Notes: generated by a model not told the origin, from the letters alone. A stretch of DNA of 64,000 nucleotides from Autumnicola patrickiae (GCF_031846525.1 NZ_JAVRHM010000003.1:124001-188000); one strand, 5' to 3'; positions 1 to 9,198 are shown, counted from the first letter of the stretch. Numbers and translations are program-made.

Positions 1-477
1 AGAAAAGTTGGAACGGATATCACGGAGACCAATTTTATCAGGAGAAATAAGTCTGAATTCTGTTTCTGTTCCAAATTCTTCGGGAAGATCTACGGTGAAA
101 TATGCACCTTTTATTAGAGTATCTGTTGGAGAGCTGAAGCTAACTTCCACTTCGGCTTCGCCTTTTCCGGTAGATTCTATGTAGTTGGTCCATTTTATGT
201 CCCGCATTTCATAGGAGAATTGCTTTTCCTGACCATCCCTTTTAAAATCTATGGTTTGTCCTTCTTTTCGGGTGCGCCAGGTGCGGTCGTTTTTATTAAC
301 TATGGCCAGGCTGGTACTAAATTCCATTAACTGGTTGTCCACCCGTATTCCTGTCATGTTCCCCCAGGTGGTAAATTCGGCCTGTGCACTGGTTTGTTTT
401 GATACCAGCAGCATGATAAACAGGATCATTGCCGGTAAAATGTTTCTGATAAGGCTAGTCTGTGATTTCAACTTCAT
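1..477 (-). CDS. Secreted protein of unknown function, 3' end beyond the window
   Basis: The reverse strand is open from an ATG at 477 to the left edge, giving 159 residues without a stop. The start begins with a clear signal peptide (basic MKLK, hydrophobic ILPAMILFIMLLVS, cleavage after SAQA). The mature part is rich in beta-strand-like, polar sequence (for example TTWGNMTGIRVDNQLMEF) and looks like an N-terminal beta-sandwich domain of a larger exported protein. I do not recognise the family. The start overlaps the end of the upstream GH26 gene by 23 bases, so it is very likely the third gene of the GH9-GH26 transcript and part of the mannan locus. A glycoside hydrolase is a guess from position only. 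Confidence 0.75.
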   Translation of the reverse strand, partial: MKLKSQTSLIRNILPAMILFIMLLVSKQTSAQAEFTTWGNMTGIRVDNQLMEFSTSLAIVNKNDRTWRTRKEGQTIDFKRDGQEKQFSYEMRDIKWTNYIESTGKGEAEVEVSFSSPTDTLIKGAYFTVDLPEEFGTETEFRLISPDKIGLRDIRSNFS

Positions 478-1444
478 CTCTTGTAATTGTTTTGGGATAA
501 TTATAAATTTCTTTTACTCTTTCGGGCGAATTTGCCGTTTCTAACCAATTAGACCAAACCATAAACCAGGACCATTTTGGCTGTTGCTCCAAAATGGCAA
601 TTTTCGGCAATTGTCCTACCTCTCCAAGGGCAATAGGTTTACCTTCAGCTAAATCAAGTAATTCCTGGTAATCTTTCTGTTCATAATCGAAGTGATAGAC
701 ATCTGTAGCAAGAATATCCACATATTCATGGCCGGGATAAAATTCATTATAAGGGAAAGCTTCATCCTCCGGAATATCTCTCGGTCCATTGGCATTCCAG
801 ACCCAGATAAGATTGTTTAATTGATGATGATTGACCATGCGATCGTACAACATCTTCCAAAGTTCTTTAAAACCCTTTTCGCCTTTTTTATCTCCCCACC
901 AGAACCATACACCATTCATTTCATGATAAGGTCTCCAGAGAACAGGAATGTTTTCTTCCTGAAGTTCTTTTAAAGATTCTGCAACCACGTCTACCTGGTC
1001 CTGCCAACGCTTATTTAGGGGAGTTCCAGGAGTAACAAGTTGCTCCCAGTCTGCATTAGATAGCTCGGCCTGTACACTGGTGCTCCAGTCAAAAGGAGGA
1101 TTGTCTGTAGGCCTGCCAACGTGCCACATAAGGGTAATAATCGCACCGTCTTCATGTTTTTTTCTGGCCGCTTCTACAATCCTGTCACCCGGGTTATCTT
1201 CCCGGTTCCAATAGAAATCTGTTCCCCAAACAGCGGGATAATTACCTGAAATCTCTTCAGCTAAGTTATAGTAACTTTCAGGCTCTTCATTGTAGCTGTG
1301 CTGCCCTGAAAGTATTTTATCCTCAAGGGAGTAGATGTAGGCCAACAACTGTTTGGCTTCTTTGGTGGCATTTTTATTTACCGGATTTTGTGATAAGCAA
1401 TTTCCGGTGACAAAGAGCACCAATATTAAGATCAATTTTGTCAT
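455..1444 (-). CDS. GH26 endo-beta-1,4-mannanase, exported
   Basis: This 329-residue protein is a single-domain glycoside hydrolase family 26 enzyme, a family dominated by endo-beta-1,4-mannanases with a retaining mechanism. The acid/base is Glu175 in WRPYHEMNG and the nucleophile is Glu275 in ALGEVG; the WFWWGD strand follows the acid/base as in other family members. A short hydrophobic leader ends near NCLSQN. The Cys16 context (TGNC) is a poor lipobox, so ordinary secretion is more likely than lipidation. It lies 7 bases downstream of the GH9 gene and overlaps the next partial gene, which indicates co-transcription. Cleavage of the mannan or glucomannan backbone is inferred from family and neighbours; endo versus exo action cannot be told from sequence. 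Confidence 0.9.
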   Translation of the reverse strand: MTKLILILVLFVTGNCLSQNPVNKNATKEAKQLLAYIYSLEDKILSGQHSYNEEPESYYNLAEEISGNYPAVWGTDFYWNREDNPGDRIVEAARKKHEDGAIITLMWHVGRPTDNPPFDWSTSVQAELSNADWEQLVTPGTPLNKRWQDQVDVVAESLKELQEENIPVLWRPYHEMNGVWFWWGDKKGEKGFKELWKMLYDRMVNHHQLNNLIWVWNANGPRDIPEDEAFPYNEFYPGHEYVDILATDVYHFDYEQKDYQELLDLAEGKPIALGEVGQLPKIAILEQQPKWSWFMVWSNWLETANSPERVKEIYNYPKTITRDEVEITD

Positions 1445-1451
1445 TTTTAAT

Positions 1452-3950
1452 TTATTGTTGATTAAGAAGTTTATCTGCAGCGATTATCAGAAATAGATAA
1501 TCTGTGGTTCCACCTCCCAATACGTATTCTGTTTGTTGCCATAGGAAAGGCCACTCTAAAAGTTCTGGAAAATCTGGACGTATTAGTGCTGTACCAGATC
1601 CTATACCGCCCGGGGTAAAAGAGAAATCTCCGCGGTTAATTCCGTAAGCCTGTGTTAAAGATCTTGAACCTACTCCTGAAGCAAAGGAAGAGGTGTTAAC
1701 CCCCGGATGAACTCCCAGCACAAAATTCATAGCGTGTAGCATATAATCTTTTGGGAAAATATCAGGAAAACCGGTATGTAAGAAATACTGTCTTACTCCA
1801 AAACTTTGAATACCCCAGCCTGCTCCCCAGATATCGGGTTCATACGGCAAACCGTAAGGTGTTTTTCTCTCTCTTTCCTGTACCACAGTTAAATACTCTT
1901 TAACAGCATCACGTACTTCTTTTTTAAATCTTTTATTATCGATTTGAGGGAGTGCGCGTCCTACAATCCAACCGGTCCTTTCAATATTCTCAGTAATAAG
2001 TTGCCTGTTTTCAACTATAAAATCGGCATATTTCTGATCTCCGGTGGTTTGTAGTAATTCTACAGCCAGTTCAATCTTGTTTAGCGGATTGTCGGTTTCA
2101 GTAATATTCCAAACCTCTTCAGCAATTTCCCGGCTGTCCTGCGCCAGTTCAGGGTTATAGTCTTTTAGGGCTCGTGCAGTTGCAGCCAATCCTGCCGCTG
2201 CGCCAAGTTCCCTTCTCGGGTTATCTTCTGTGAAAACCCAACGGTCATCCTGGTCTCCCGGACGTCCCCAGTCAACATTTTCTGTGGCATCTTCCTGACC
2301 AAAAGCTTCGTCAAAGGATTCGCCGTCTGAATGGTTTACAGGATCTCCAAGCAAAATGTACTGGTCCAGGGATGGAACAATTATTCCTCTATAGAAACGG
2401 CCAAGTGCTTTATAACCTCCTACTACAGATAATGCACCATGTTCAATTTGCTGTAGAATATCAGCTTTCCCGTCGGGCTGAAGAATATCTACAGTTTTAG
2501 TGTCCTGATCTATACTTGTGTTGTCGTATTCTATATTGAAAAGTTCATAAATATGCGATAACCCCTGAATAGTAGAAGCCTGGGATTCTACACGTAAATC
2601 GAAGTCACCTGCATCATGCCAGCCTCCAAGATTAAGACCTGGTATAAATTCGCCTGGCGCATAATCTGTGAGGGTTTCACTGCCCTGGATGTAACCGTCA
2701 AAATGGTTATGATCTGTAGGGGCCATACGGGCATCATCAAGGTGGCACCGGCCGTGCCAGATCTTATAGCGATCGTTTATAAGCATATGGCACATCTGCA
2801 CAGGAAGAAAATACTCCAAAGTAGGCTGCCATACGTTTCTTTTATATACGTTTTCTGAAATCTTAAAAGGTTCTGTTTTATAGTCGCCGTACGTTACCTG
2901 GTACATTCCCGGCTCTTCAACATCGGTAAAATCCAGTTGATAATAATTGTACCGAAGAAAATCTCCCCACTCTGAAGGATTTTCAGATTTCACTGTGGTA
3001 GTTCCTCCTTCTTCATTTATCCGAAGTAATTTCGCCTGTTGTACATTATTGTCATTTTTATCAGTTTCTATAACCGCAACTTTTTGCTGGTTTGGGTGAT
3101 AACCCACCTGCGAAATTTGGACTACAGGGCTATAGGTGAAATCCTCCACTGCGTTTGGAGTGATAAGCCATTCTATAGCATTATCTGTTACACCTGCGGG
3201 CACAAGCGACCTTACAATAAACCAACCGTTACTGTGAATTGCACGTCCATCCAATAGCTGAAGTTCATTGCTCTTTAAGTTTTGAATCTTAAGGGTTTGC
3301 TTTTCATCTTCAGGAACAATAACAAGCTCGTTGCCTGTAGCCATTGGTTCCAGCTCAAACTCTCCATCTTCATTGTAAAATCCCGGCCCGTTTGCCTGAA
3401 GGTTAAATATTCCAAATTCATCATTCATATAATATGATTTTCCGAAGAGGATTCCAGGAAATAATTCGATATTCATGCCTACTTTGCCCACCCATTCTTC
3501 AGGGAGAGGCTGCTCCAGGTCTACGACGATCCTGAAAGATTTTCCTTCAGGTATAATTCTCAGGTCGTATTCCATATTAAGATCTGGATATTCAATAGGA
3601 TTAAAGCCCTTTCTGTTTTTGGAAGGATCTGGGTAACTCATGTGCACACTAATCTCATTATTCCCACGATCTACCTGCCTTTCTCCAACTTTAGGTACTG
3701 GTTGCCATTGCCCGGGGGTTGGCTCCAGCCTAAGGTCACCATTTGTAGCAACTCTAATCCCGTTTTGGATAATACCAACACCGCCCTGATGGCTTTCCGG
3801 ATAAAAATCGTGCGCCAGCATAACGTTTGCGCCGCGCATTTCAAGATATTCCTGCTCGTTAATGGTAAAAACCTGGGAAGAATCACTTACTTGTTGAGCA
3901 TAAGTGCTTAAAAAACAAAGACAAATTAGACTTTGTAAAACTGTTTTCAT
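1452..3950 (-). CDS. GH9 endoglucanase-type glycoside hydrolase with Ig-like domain
   Basis: The 832-residue product has a signal peptide ending at about residue 19, a roughly 250-residue N-terminal beta-rich region of unclear family, an Ig-like domain (about 275-365, starting VQISQVGYHPNQQKVAV) typical of CelD-type GH9 enzymes, and a GH9 alpha/alpha-barrel to the end. The inverting catalytic set is visible: Asp446 and Asp449 in GGWHDAGDF, and Glu808 in WQQTEYVLGGG. GH9 members mainly cut beta-1,4-glucosidic bonds, so in this mannan locus it probably attacks glucose-containing stretches of glucomannan. It is the first gene of the minus-strand arm and is divergent from the exported 2-epimerase. 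The extra N-terminal region makes it longer than a simple GH9 protein. Confidence 0.9.
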   Translation of the reverse strand: MKTVLQSLICLCFLSTYAQQVSDSSQVFTINEQEYLEMRGANVMLAHDFYPESHQGGVGIIQNGIRVATNGDLRLEPTPGQWQPVPKVGERQVDRGNNEISVHMSYPDPSKNRKGFNPIEYPDLNMEYDLRIIPEGKSFRIVVDLEQPLPEEWVGKVGMNIELFPGILFGKSYYMNDEFGIFNLQANGPGFYNEDGEFELEPMATGNELVIVPEDEKQTLKIQNLKSNELQLLDGRAIHSNGWFIVRSLVPAGVTDNAIEWLITPNAVEDFTYSPVVQISQVGYHPNQQKVAVIETDKNDNNVQQAKLLRINEEGGTTTVKSENPSEWGDFLRYNYYQLDFTDVEEPGMYQVTYGDYKTEPFKISENVYKRNVWQPTLEYFLPVQMCHMLINDRYKIWHGRCHLDDARMAPTDHNHFDGYIQGSETLTDYAPGEFIPGLNLGGWHDAGDFDLRVESQASTIQGLSHIYELFNIEYDNTSIDQDTKTVDILQPDGKADILQQIEHGALSVVGGYKALGRFYRGIIVPSLDQYILLGDPVNHSDGESFDEAFGQEDATENVDWGRPGDQDDRWVFTEDNPRRELGAAAGLAATARALKDYNPELAQDSREIAEEVWNITETDNPLNKIELAVELLQTTGDQKYADFIVENRQLITENIERTGWIVGRALPQIDNKRFKKEVRDAVKEYLTVVQERERKTPYGLPYEPDIWGAGWGIQSFGVRQYFLHTGFPDIFPKDYMLHAMNFVLGVHPGVNTSSFASGVGSRSLTQAYGINRGDFSFTPGGIGSGTALIRPDFPELLEWPFLWQQTEYVLGGGTTDYLFLIIAADKLLNQQ

Positions 3951-4021
3951 ATTTCTAAAATTTAATGAATAAAACTATGGTAATGGCTAATGGTATGCTT
4001 AATACTTTTTTATCATTTTCG

Positions 4022-4066
4022 TATAGGATATGATCAGAGGCATAAATAATATCCTTATTATCCTAT
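4022..4066. promoter_or_regulatory. Inverted repeats in the divergent GH9 / 2-epimerase spacer
   Basis: The 131-base spacer contains ATAGGATA (4023-4030), which is the reverse complement of TATCCTAT (4059-4066). It also contains AGGATAT (4025-4031) paired with ATATCCT (4049-4055). These are candidate regulator sites or hairpins controlling both divergent genes. No canonical -7 element was found; TATCTTTA at 4064-4071 is one base off the TAnnTTTG consensus. This is a weak assignment. Confidence 0.25.
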
Positions 4067-4081
4067 CTTTATTCTGAAAAA

Positions 4082-5440
4082 ATGAAATATATGAAATTTA
4101 CGGCTTTTTTTGTTGTGGCACTACTATCAATTTCAACTTGTGCCGCTCAGGAACAGGACAAAAAAGCAAATGATGAGCGCCTTATTAAAGGACTACGTTA
4201 TGCGGCAAAAGAACAGCTTCTTGAAAAGTGGTACCCTTTAACTCTGGACAAGGAAGATGGTGGGTACTACAGTGAGATCACCCATGATTTTAAAGTGGGG
4301 GAGGAGCATAATAAAATGATAGTAACCCAGGCCCGACATGTATGGACGAATGCCAGAGCTTCGGAAATTTTTTTAGAAAAAGAAAGATACCTGGAATATG
4401 CCAGGCATGGTTTTGAGTTTCTAAGGGATGTAATGTGGGATGCCGAAAATGGCGGTTTTCATCAATTGGTTACCAAGACTGGAGAACCTATTTTACAACA
4501 AGGGCAGGAGAAAACGGCTTACGGTAATTCTTTCGCAATTTATGGACTCGCAGCTTATTACAGAGCTTCAGGTAATGAAGAAGCTTTAGAATTGGCAAAA
4601 AGAGCGTTCCATTGGCTGGAGGAGCATAGCCACGATCCTGAATATAAGGGATATTACCAGTCTTTGAACCTAAATGGTACACCAATTAAGCGTACACCTG
4701 ATTTTCCGTCGACTTCAGATGTTGGTTATAAAGATCAAAACAGTTCTATTCATTTACTCGAAGCTTTTACCGAATTGTACCAGGTTTGGCCGGACGAATT
4801 ATTGGCAGAACGCGTGGAGGAGATGCTGGTGCTCATTCGGGAGACGATCACCACAGAAAAAGGATATATGAACCTGTTTTTTGAACCCGACTGGACGCCG
4901 GTAAGTTTCAGAAACAGGTCCAGGGAAGAAATTCAGCAGCATTATTACCTGGATCACGTTTCTTTTGGGCATGATGTTGAAACTGCTTATTTAATGCTGG
5001 AAGCTACCCACGCCCTGGGGCTGGATGAAGAATTAACACTTCGGAAAGGGAAAAAAATGGTAGATCACGCCCTAAATACAGGTTGGGATGATGAAATTGG
5101 TGGTTTTTATGATGGTGGTTATTATTTTGAAGGTGCGACAGAATTGGAAATTGTTAATGATGAAAAGAACTGGTGGTCGCAGGCTGAAGGTTTAAATACT
5201 TTATTAATTATGGAACACTATTTTCCTGAAGATGCTGTAGATTACAGAAAGTACTTTGATAAATTATGGGTTTACACTCAACTTTTCTTTATGGATGAGC
5301 TTTACGGCGGCTGGTATGAGTGGGGGCTGGATGCTCAACCCGAAGTATGGGATGATTCTAAGGGGCATATCTGGAAAGCCGCATACCATAACTTTAGGGC
5401 ACTTACCAATTGCTTTTTAAAATTAGAAGAGGAGGAATAA
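4082..5440 (+). CDS. Exported AGE-family 2-epimerase (cellobiose/mannobiose 2-epimerase type)
   Basis: This 452-residue protein belongs to the N-acylglucosamine 2-epimerase (alpha/alpha)6-barrel family. The cellobiose 2-epimerase active-site signature is present: GHDVETAYL with His297 and Glu300, and a C-terminal WKAAYHNFRA with His436. Such enzymes interconvert glucose and mannose at the reducing end of beta-1,4-disaccharides. Unusually, it starts with a hydrophobic export signal (FFVVALLSISTCAAQ), with Cys20 in a weak lipobox, whereas characterised cellobiose 2-epimerases are cytoplasmic. A second copy without a signal is encoded at 21731. It is monocistronic, divergent from GH9 and followed by a hairpin. 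Periplasmic epimerisation of oligosaccharides is inferred. Another ATG lies three codons downstream. Confidence 0.88.
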   Translation: MKYMKFTAFFVVALLSISTCAAQEQDKKANDERLIKGLRYAAKEQLLEKWYPLTLDKEDGGYYSEITHDFKVGEEHNKMIVTQARHVWTNARASEIFLEKERYLEYARHGFEFLRDVMWDAENGGFHQLVTKTGEPILQQGQEKTAYGNSFAIYGLAAYYRASGNEEALELAKRAFHWLEEHSHDPEYKGYYQSLNLNGTPIKRTPDFPSTSDVGYKDQNSSIHLLEAFTELYQVWPDELLAERVEEMLVLIRETITTEKGYMNLFFEPDWTPVSFRNRSREEIQQHYYLDHVSFGHDVETAYLMLEATHALGLDEELTLRKGKKMVDHALNTGWDDEIGGFYDGGYYFEGATELEIVNDEKNWWSQAEGLNTLLIMEHYFPEDAVDYRKYFDKLWVYTQLFFMDELYGGWYEWGLDAQPEVWDDSKGHIWKAAYHNFRALTNCFLKLEEEE

Positions 5441-5441
5441 A

Positions 5442-5513
5442 AAGAGAGACGGTCCAAAAATGACCATTATCGTACTCTTAGTGCCGATAATTGTCTTTTT
5501 TGAACCGCCTCTT
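5442..5513. terminator. Long imperfect hairpin between convergent genes
   Basis: Positions 5442-5472 and 5485-5513 form a long, imperfect inverted repeat (about 29-31 bases per arm, with a few mismatches and a small bulge) around a 12-base loop. A-rich and T-rich tracts inside the arms would give U-runs in both directions. It sits between the convergent 2-epimerase and GH27 genes, so a bidirectional terminator is the simplest reading. Confidence 0.55.
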
Positions 5514-5539
5514 AAATACGGTAATAACTCTGGGTGTTA

Positions 5540-6745
5540 TTAATTCTTTTTGAGCCTTAATGTAAGCACATCGTGTGGTGCTACAGTAGCCTTTAATGTT
5601 TTTTTGGTATTTTTGAGTTCCTTTTCATTCCAAATATCCTCTATACTGTAGGTAACTTCACTAAAATCTACTGCATAGTCGAAATGAGGATCTTCAATCT
5701 TCTTACTCTCCCAGTCAAAATTTACTTTTTCTGGCTCATCTGACCGATTGAGGAAAGTAACGGCCCATTCCCCATTGCTTAGGGGCTTGAACCATGTTTC
5801 CAGTCCGTCTTCCGAATTATATTTAAAAGCCTGAACACCAAGGGAATCCTGGTTTATAGCGATCATTTTCTTATTGGTAAGAATTTCTATTGTTTCCGGA
5901 GTCATATTTCGTACATCGTTACCGGCAATAAGGGGAGCGGCCAACATGCTCCACATGGTAAAATGGGCACGATCCTCACTTTGGCTCATTCCGTTACCAA
6001 CTTCCATCATATCGGGATCATTCCAGTGACCGGGACCGGCATATTTTCTTAGTCCGTCCTGCATATCCAGAATTCTAAGAACACCCCAGGATGACCAGCT
6101 GCCGTGATCTTCTTCGCAATTCCAACAGTTATAAATGTCGCCGGTAGTTCTCCACATATGGGCGACATCTTCTGCCCATTCCCACGGCTGATTGTCCCCC
6201 CATTCACACATTGCAAAAAGAACAGGTCTGCCGGCGCTGTATAGTGCATCACGCATGGTAGTATAAGCTCCAATCGGGTTGATGTTTTCTGTATTGCACC
6301 AGTCGTATTTTAAATAATCAATACCCCATTCCGCATACCGGATAGCATCCTGGTATTCATATCCGCGGCTACCGGGTTCACCGGCACAAGTCTGGGTTCC
6401 TGCATCAGAATAAATTCCGATTTTCAGGCCTTTGGAATGTACGTAATCTGCAAGGGCTTTCATGCCGGAAGGGAATCGTTCAGGATCCACCTGGATAAAG
6501 CCTTTTTCGTCACGTTCCCCGTGCCAGCAATCGTCAATAATAACATATTCATAACCGGCTTCTTTCATCCCGCTTGCCACTATGGCATCGGCGGTTTCTT
6601 TAATAAGGTCTTCATTAATATCGCAGGCGAAGGTATTCCATGTGTTCCATCCCATAGGCGGAGTATCTGCCAATCCTTCGAATTTCTGTGAATAACCGCT
6701 CAAGCCTATAAGGAGGCAGAGTAGGGATGCTATCTTATTCTTCAT
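5540..6745 (-). CDS. GH27 alpha-galactosidase
   Basis: The 401-residue product carries a signal peptide (cleavage near YSQ, residue 20) and the complete GH27 TIM barrel plus C-terminal beta domain. It begins with the family signature PPMGWNTWNTF. The nucleophile is Asp148 in YLKYDWCN and the acid/base is Asp203 in RTTGDIYNCW. GH27 enzymes remove terminal alpha-1,6-galactose, here most likely the side chains of galacto(gluco)mannan, in the periplasm. It is the last gene of the susCD-type unit, separated from the preceding lipoprotein gene by 101 bases containing a perfect 16-base stem. The nearest alternative is a GH27 alpha-N-acetylgalactosaminidase, which the context does not favour. Confidence 0.93.
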   Translation of the reverse strand: MKNKIASLLCLLIGLSGYSQKFEGLADTPPMGWNTWNTFACDINEDLIKETADAIVASGMKEAGYEYVIIDDCWHGERDEKGFIQVDPERFPSGMKALADYVHSKGLKIGIYSDAGTQTCAGEPGSRGYEYQDAIRYAEWGIDYLKYDWCNTENINPIGAYTTMRDALYSAGRPVLFAMCEWGDNQPWEWAEDVAHMWRTTGDIYNCWNCEEDHGSWSSWGVLRILDMQDGLRKYAGPGHWNDPDMMEVGNGMSQSEDRAHFTMWSMLAAPLIAGNDVRNMTPETIEILTNKKMIAINQDSLGVQAFKYNSEDGLETWFKPLSNGEWAVTFLNRSDEPEKVNFDWESKKIEDPHFDYAVDFSEVTYSIEDIWNEKELKNTKKTLKATVAPHDVLTLRLKKN

Positions 6746-6788
6746 TTGTAATTTTTTTATTAAATGGTATTTCTTCTTTAATTTAAAG

Positions 6789-6826
6789 ATTATTCCCTGT
6801 AAAAAATGAATTTTACAGGGAATAAT
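6789..6826 (-). terminator. Perfect 16-bp stem-loop before the GH27 gene
   Basis: ATTATTCCCTGTAAAA (6789-6804) and its exact complement (6811-6826) flank a 6-base loop. In the minus-strand transcript it lies just after the stop of the FAS1/CBM-like lipoprotein and before GH27. There is no long U-run, so it may be a partial terminator or a 3' stabilising hairpin that lowers GH27 expression relative to the surface genes. Confidence 0.6.
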
Positions 6827-6846
6827 ACTAAAAATTGATCCTTTTA

Positions 6847-9198
6847 TTAGTTGAATCCTATGTTATCAACGTAAATGGTATAAGAATCACTTACATTATT
6901 TTTAATTCTTATTTCACCTAAAGAAGTATCAGTAAAAGTGGACAAAGGTAAACTATAGTCTGTCCATTCACCTTCCACTACCTGAACCTCTATTCCCGCA
7001 TCACATCCACAAAGAGATACTAACAGGGTTTTAGTTCCGGAACCAGGAGCACCGTAAGCAGAGAAATTAAAAGTAGAATATCCTGAAAGGTCCGGTACAG
7101 GATCTGCACCACCTATTTGAAGGGCACCATAAGAATCTGCATCATATTCCAACTTAACAGCTGTAGTTCCATCCTGAACCTGTTCTGTGCTGGCCCAGGT
7201 GTAGGTGCCTCCCCAGCCATCCCAGGTGTCGTTAAATCCAGATTCTGCACCCTCATCAAAATAGATGGGTAAAGCAAAATTTGGAGCAGCAGGAGCCTGC
7301 AGGTCAAAACCTATATCGTCAAGATAAATGGTGCTGGCCGCATCTTCATTATTTTTAAACCTAATAGCACCTAATGATGTATCGGTAAAACTGCTAATTG
7401 GAATAGAATATGTGTTCCATTCTCCTTCGACTACCTGGATTTCCACCCCGGCATCACAGTCACATAACGATACTAAGACATTTGTAGTACCTGATCCTGC
7501 AGCGCCATAAGCAGAGAAATGGAAAGTGCTATATGAAGAAATGTCTGGAACCGGACTAGCACCGCCAATTTGTAGGGCACCATAAGAACCTGCTTCGTAT
7601 TCAAGTTTTATAGCATTATTTCCGTTGGAAACAATCTCAGTACTATTGTAGGTGTAAGTTCCACCCCAACCATCCCAAGAATCTTGGAAGCCTGATTCTA
7701 CAGCATCATAATACACTGGCAATGCAAACTCTGGAGCGCCAGTGTCCGGTACTGGATAGCCTAGTGCTCCTGCATCTTCAGCAGAAACCAACACATTGCT
7801 TATTTGATGTATGACTCCGTTACTTGCACCTATGTTGGTTGTTTCTAAAGTTGCTTTAGGAGCAAATTCATAAGAAGGGGTTAGCCTTCCTGTAGCAGTG
7901 TCAAAAGTCAATTCATCACCTTGTACAGTAGTTAACGGGCCATCGGTCAAAGAACTACTCATTAACCTACCTTCGTATAAATGATATTCCAGTACACTTT
8001 TAAGTAATTCAATTTCTTCCGGAGTTTCAAAATCTTCAAGGCTTTCAAAATTCTCAATAACTGAAAGGAAGGAATCGAATGCAGCATTAGATGGAATAAA
8101 AGCAGTTAATTCTTCAGATTCCAAAGTCTCCATTAATCCAGCTTTTTCAGCTGCAGCAATAAAAGAAGAGTAACCTCTGTCTTCAATTCTTTCTTTTAAG
8201 TTTAGTGTTTCGTCCAGTATGCTCTGGAAAACAGCTTCAGTCAACATAACTTTGTCTACTCCGTGAATGACGCCATTAGTGGACTGGATTTCCGGTACTG
8301 TTACATTACCGTCGGTATAGCTAGCATCAGAAACGACTCCAGCTGCACTTACCGAAAATACTTCTCCGGAAACCGGAGTCTGCTCAGTTCCAAAAACTTC
8401 TGCAGAAACAAGATTAGATCCTGTGATTACATGTTGTTCAAGCAAACTTCTCAAAACATCAGTAGGAATATCGGCTAGCGTAGACCATCCAAAAGCACCA
8501 TTTAATTCTCCAAGTAAATTTTCAAAAGCAGCATTGGTAGGAGCAAAAACAGTTAATGGATAATCTGCATTCTCGGCGTCTGTGACTTCAGTTACAGATA
8601 ACATTTCTGTTAGTCCTGCCAGTTCAACAGCTTCCATAAAAGTAGAAAACTGATTGTTAGCTTCTACGTGATCCAGAATAGCAGGAGGGGTTATAATCCC
8701 ATCTACAACATGTAATACACCGTTAGTAGATCCTATGTCTGAGGATGCGCTTACCAGGGTTACATCACCGTTTAAAGTAGTTTCTCCTTCTGTATTTATA
8801 TACAAGCTAAGAAAATTCCCATCCGGCCCTGTAGCCATGGTAGGACGATAACCTGTTGTTAAGGTAGAAGCAAAATCTGCTGTGACTGTGCTTAAAACAT
8901 GATTTCTTAAGAGGTTTTCTCTTTCTTCCTGATCTAATCCTGAAAGATCCGCCTGATCAAAAGCTGCATTTCTGGGAGCAAAAACCGTATAGGTGGTTGT
9001 TTCTCTCAAAATAGAATCCAGCTCAGCTTCGACCAACGCCTGGTATAAAACCGATAAGTCTGCAGTTTCAGAAAGTATTTCATCTATGTTTCGGGGATCT
9101 TCACCCAACTGCGGATATAGGTCGTCGTCATCGTCACAAGAGCTTAGGCTCGTAATTACTGCGAGGAATAACAGGTAATATATTTTATTTAATTTCAT
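6847..9198 (-). CDS. Surface lipoprotein with three FAS1 domains and two tandem CBM-like domains
   Basis: This 783-residue lipoprotein has a lipobox SLSSC (Cys21) followed at once by five aspartates, matching the acidic surface-export signal described for Bacteroidetes lipoproteins. Three fasciclin (FAS1) domains follow at about 35-170, 175-325 and 330-480; each shows the YTVFAPRNAAF-like and GVLHVVDGII-like motifs. Two closely similar beta-sandwich repeats of about 145 residues make up the C-terminus (about 492-639 and 640-783), both with the SWDGWGGTY/TWDGWGGTY motif and a final YLDDIGF/YVDNIGF. In this locus position it is probably a surface glycan-binding protein: the C-terminal pair would bind sugar and the FAS1 part would act as spacer or adhesion. 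Binding specificity is unknown. Confidence 0.85.
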   Translation of the reverse strand: MKLNKIYYLLFLAVITSLSSCDDDDDLYPQLGEDPRNIDEILSETADLSVLYQALVEAELDSILRETTTYTVFAPRNAAFDQADLSGLDQEERENLLRNHVLSTVTADFASTLTTGYRPTMATGPDGNFLSLYINTEGETTLNGDVTLVSASSDIGSTNGVLHVVDGIITPPAILDHVEANNQFSTFMEAVELAGLTEMLSVTEVTDAENADYPLTVFAPTNAAFENLLGELNGAFGWSTLADIPTDVLRSLLEQHVITGSNLVSAEVFGTEQTPVSGEVFSVSAAGVVSDASYTDGNVTVPEIQSTNGVIHGVDKVMLTEAVFQSILDETLNLKERIEDRGYSSFIAAAEKAGLMETLESEELTAFIPSNAAFDSFLSVIENFESLEDFETPEEIELLKSVLEYHLYEGRLMSSSLTDGPLTTVQGDELTFDTATGRLTPSYEFAPKATLETTNIGASNGVIHQISNVLVSAEDAGALGYPVPDTGAPEFALPVYYDAVESGFQDSWDGWGGTYTYNSTEIVSNGNNAIKLEYEAGSYGALQIGGASPVPDISSYSTFHFSAYGAAGSGTTNVLVSLCDCDAGVEIQVVEGEWNTYSIPISSFTDTSLGAIRFKNNEDAASTIYLDDIGFDLQAPAAPNFALPIYFDEGAESGFNDTWDGWGGTYTWASTEQVQDGTTAVKLEYDADSYGALQIGGADPVPDLSGYSTFNFSAYGAPGSGTKTLLVSLCGCDAGIEVQVVEGEWTDYSLPLSTFTDTSLGEIRIKNNVSDSYTIYVDNIGFN

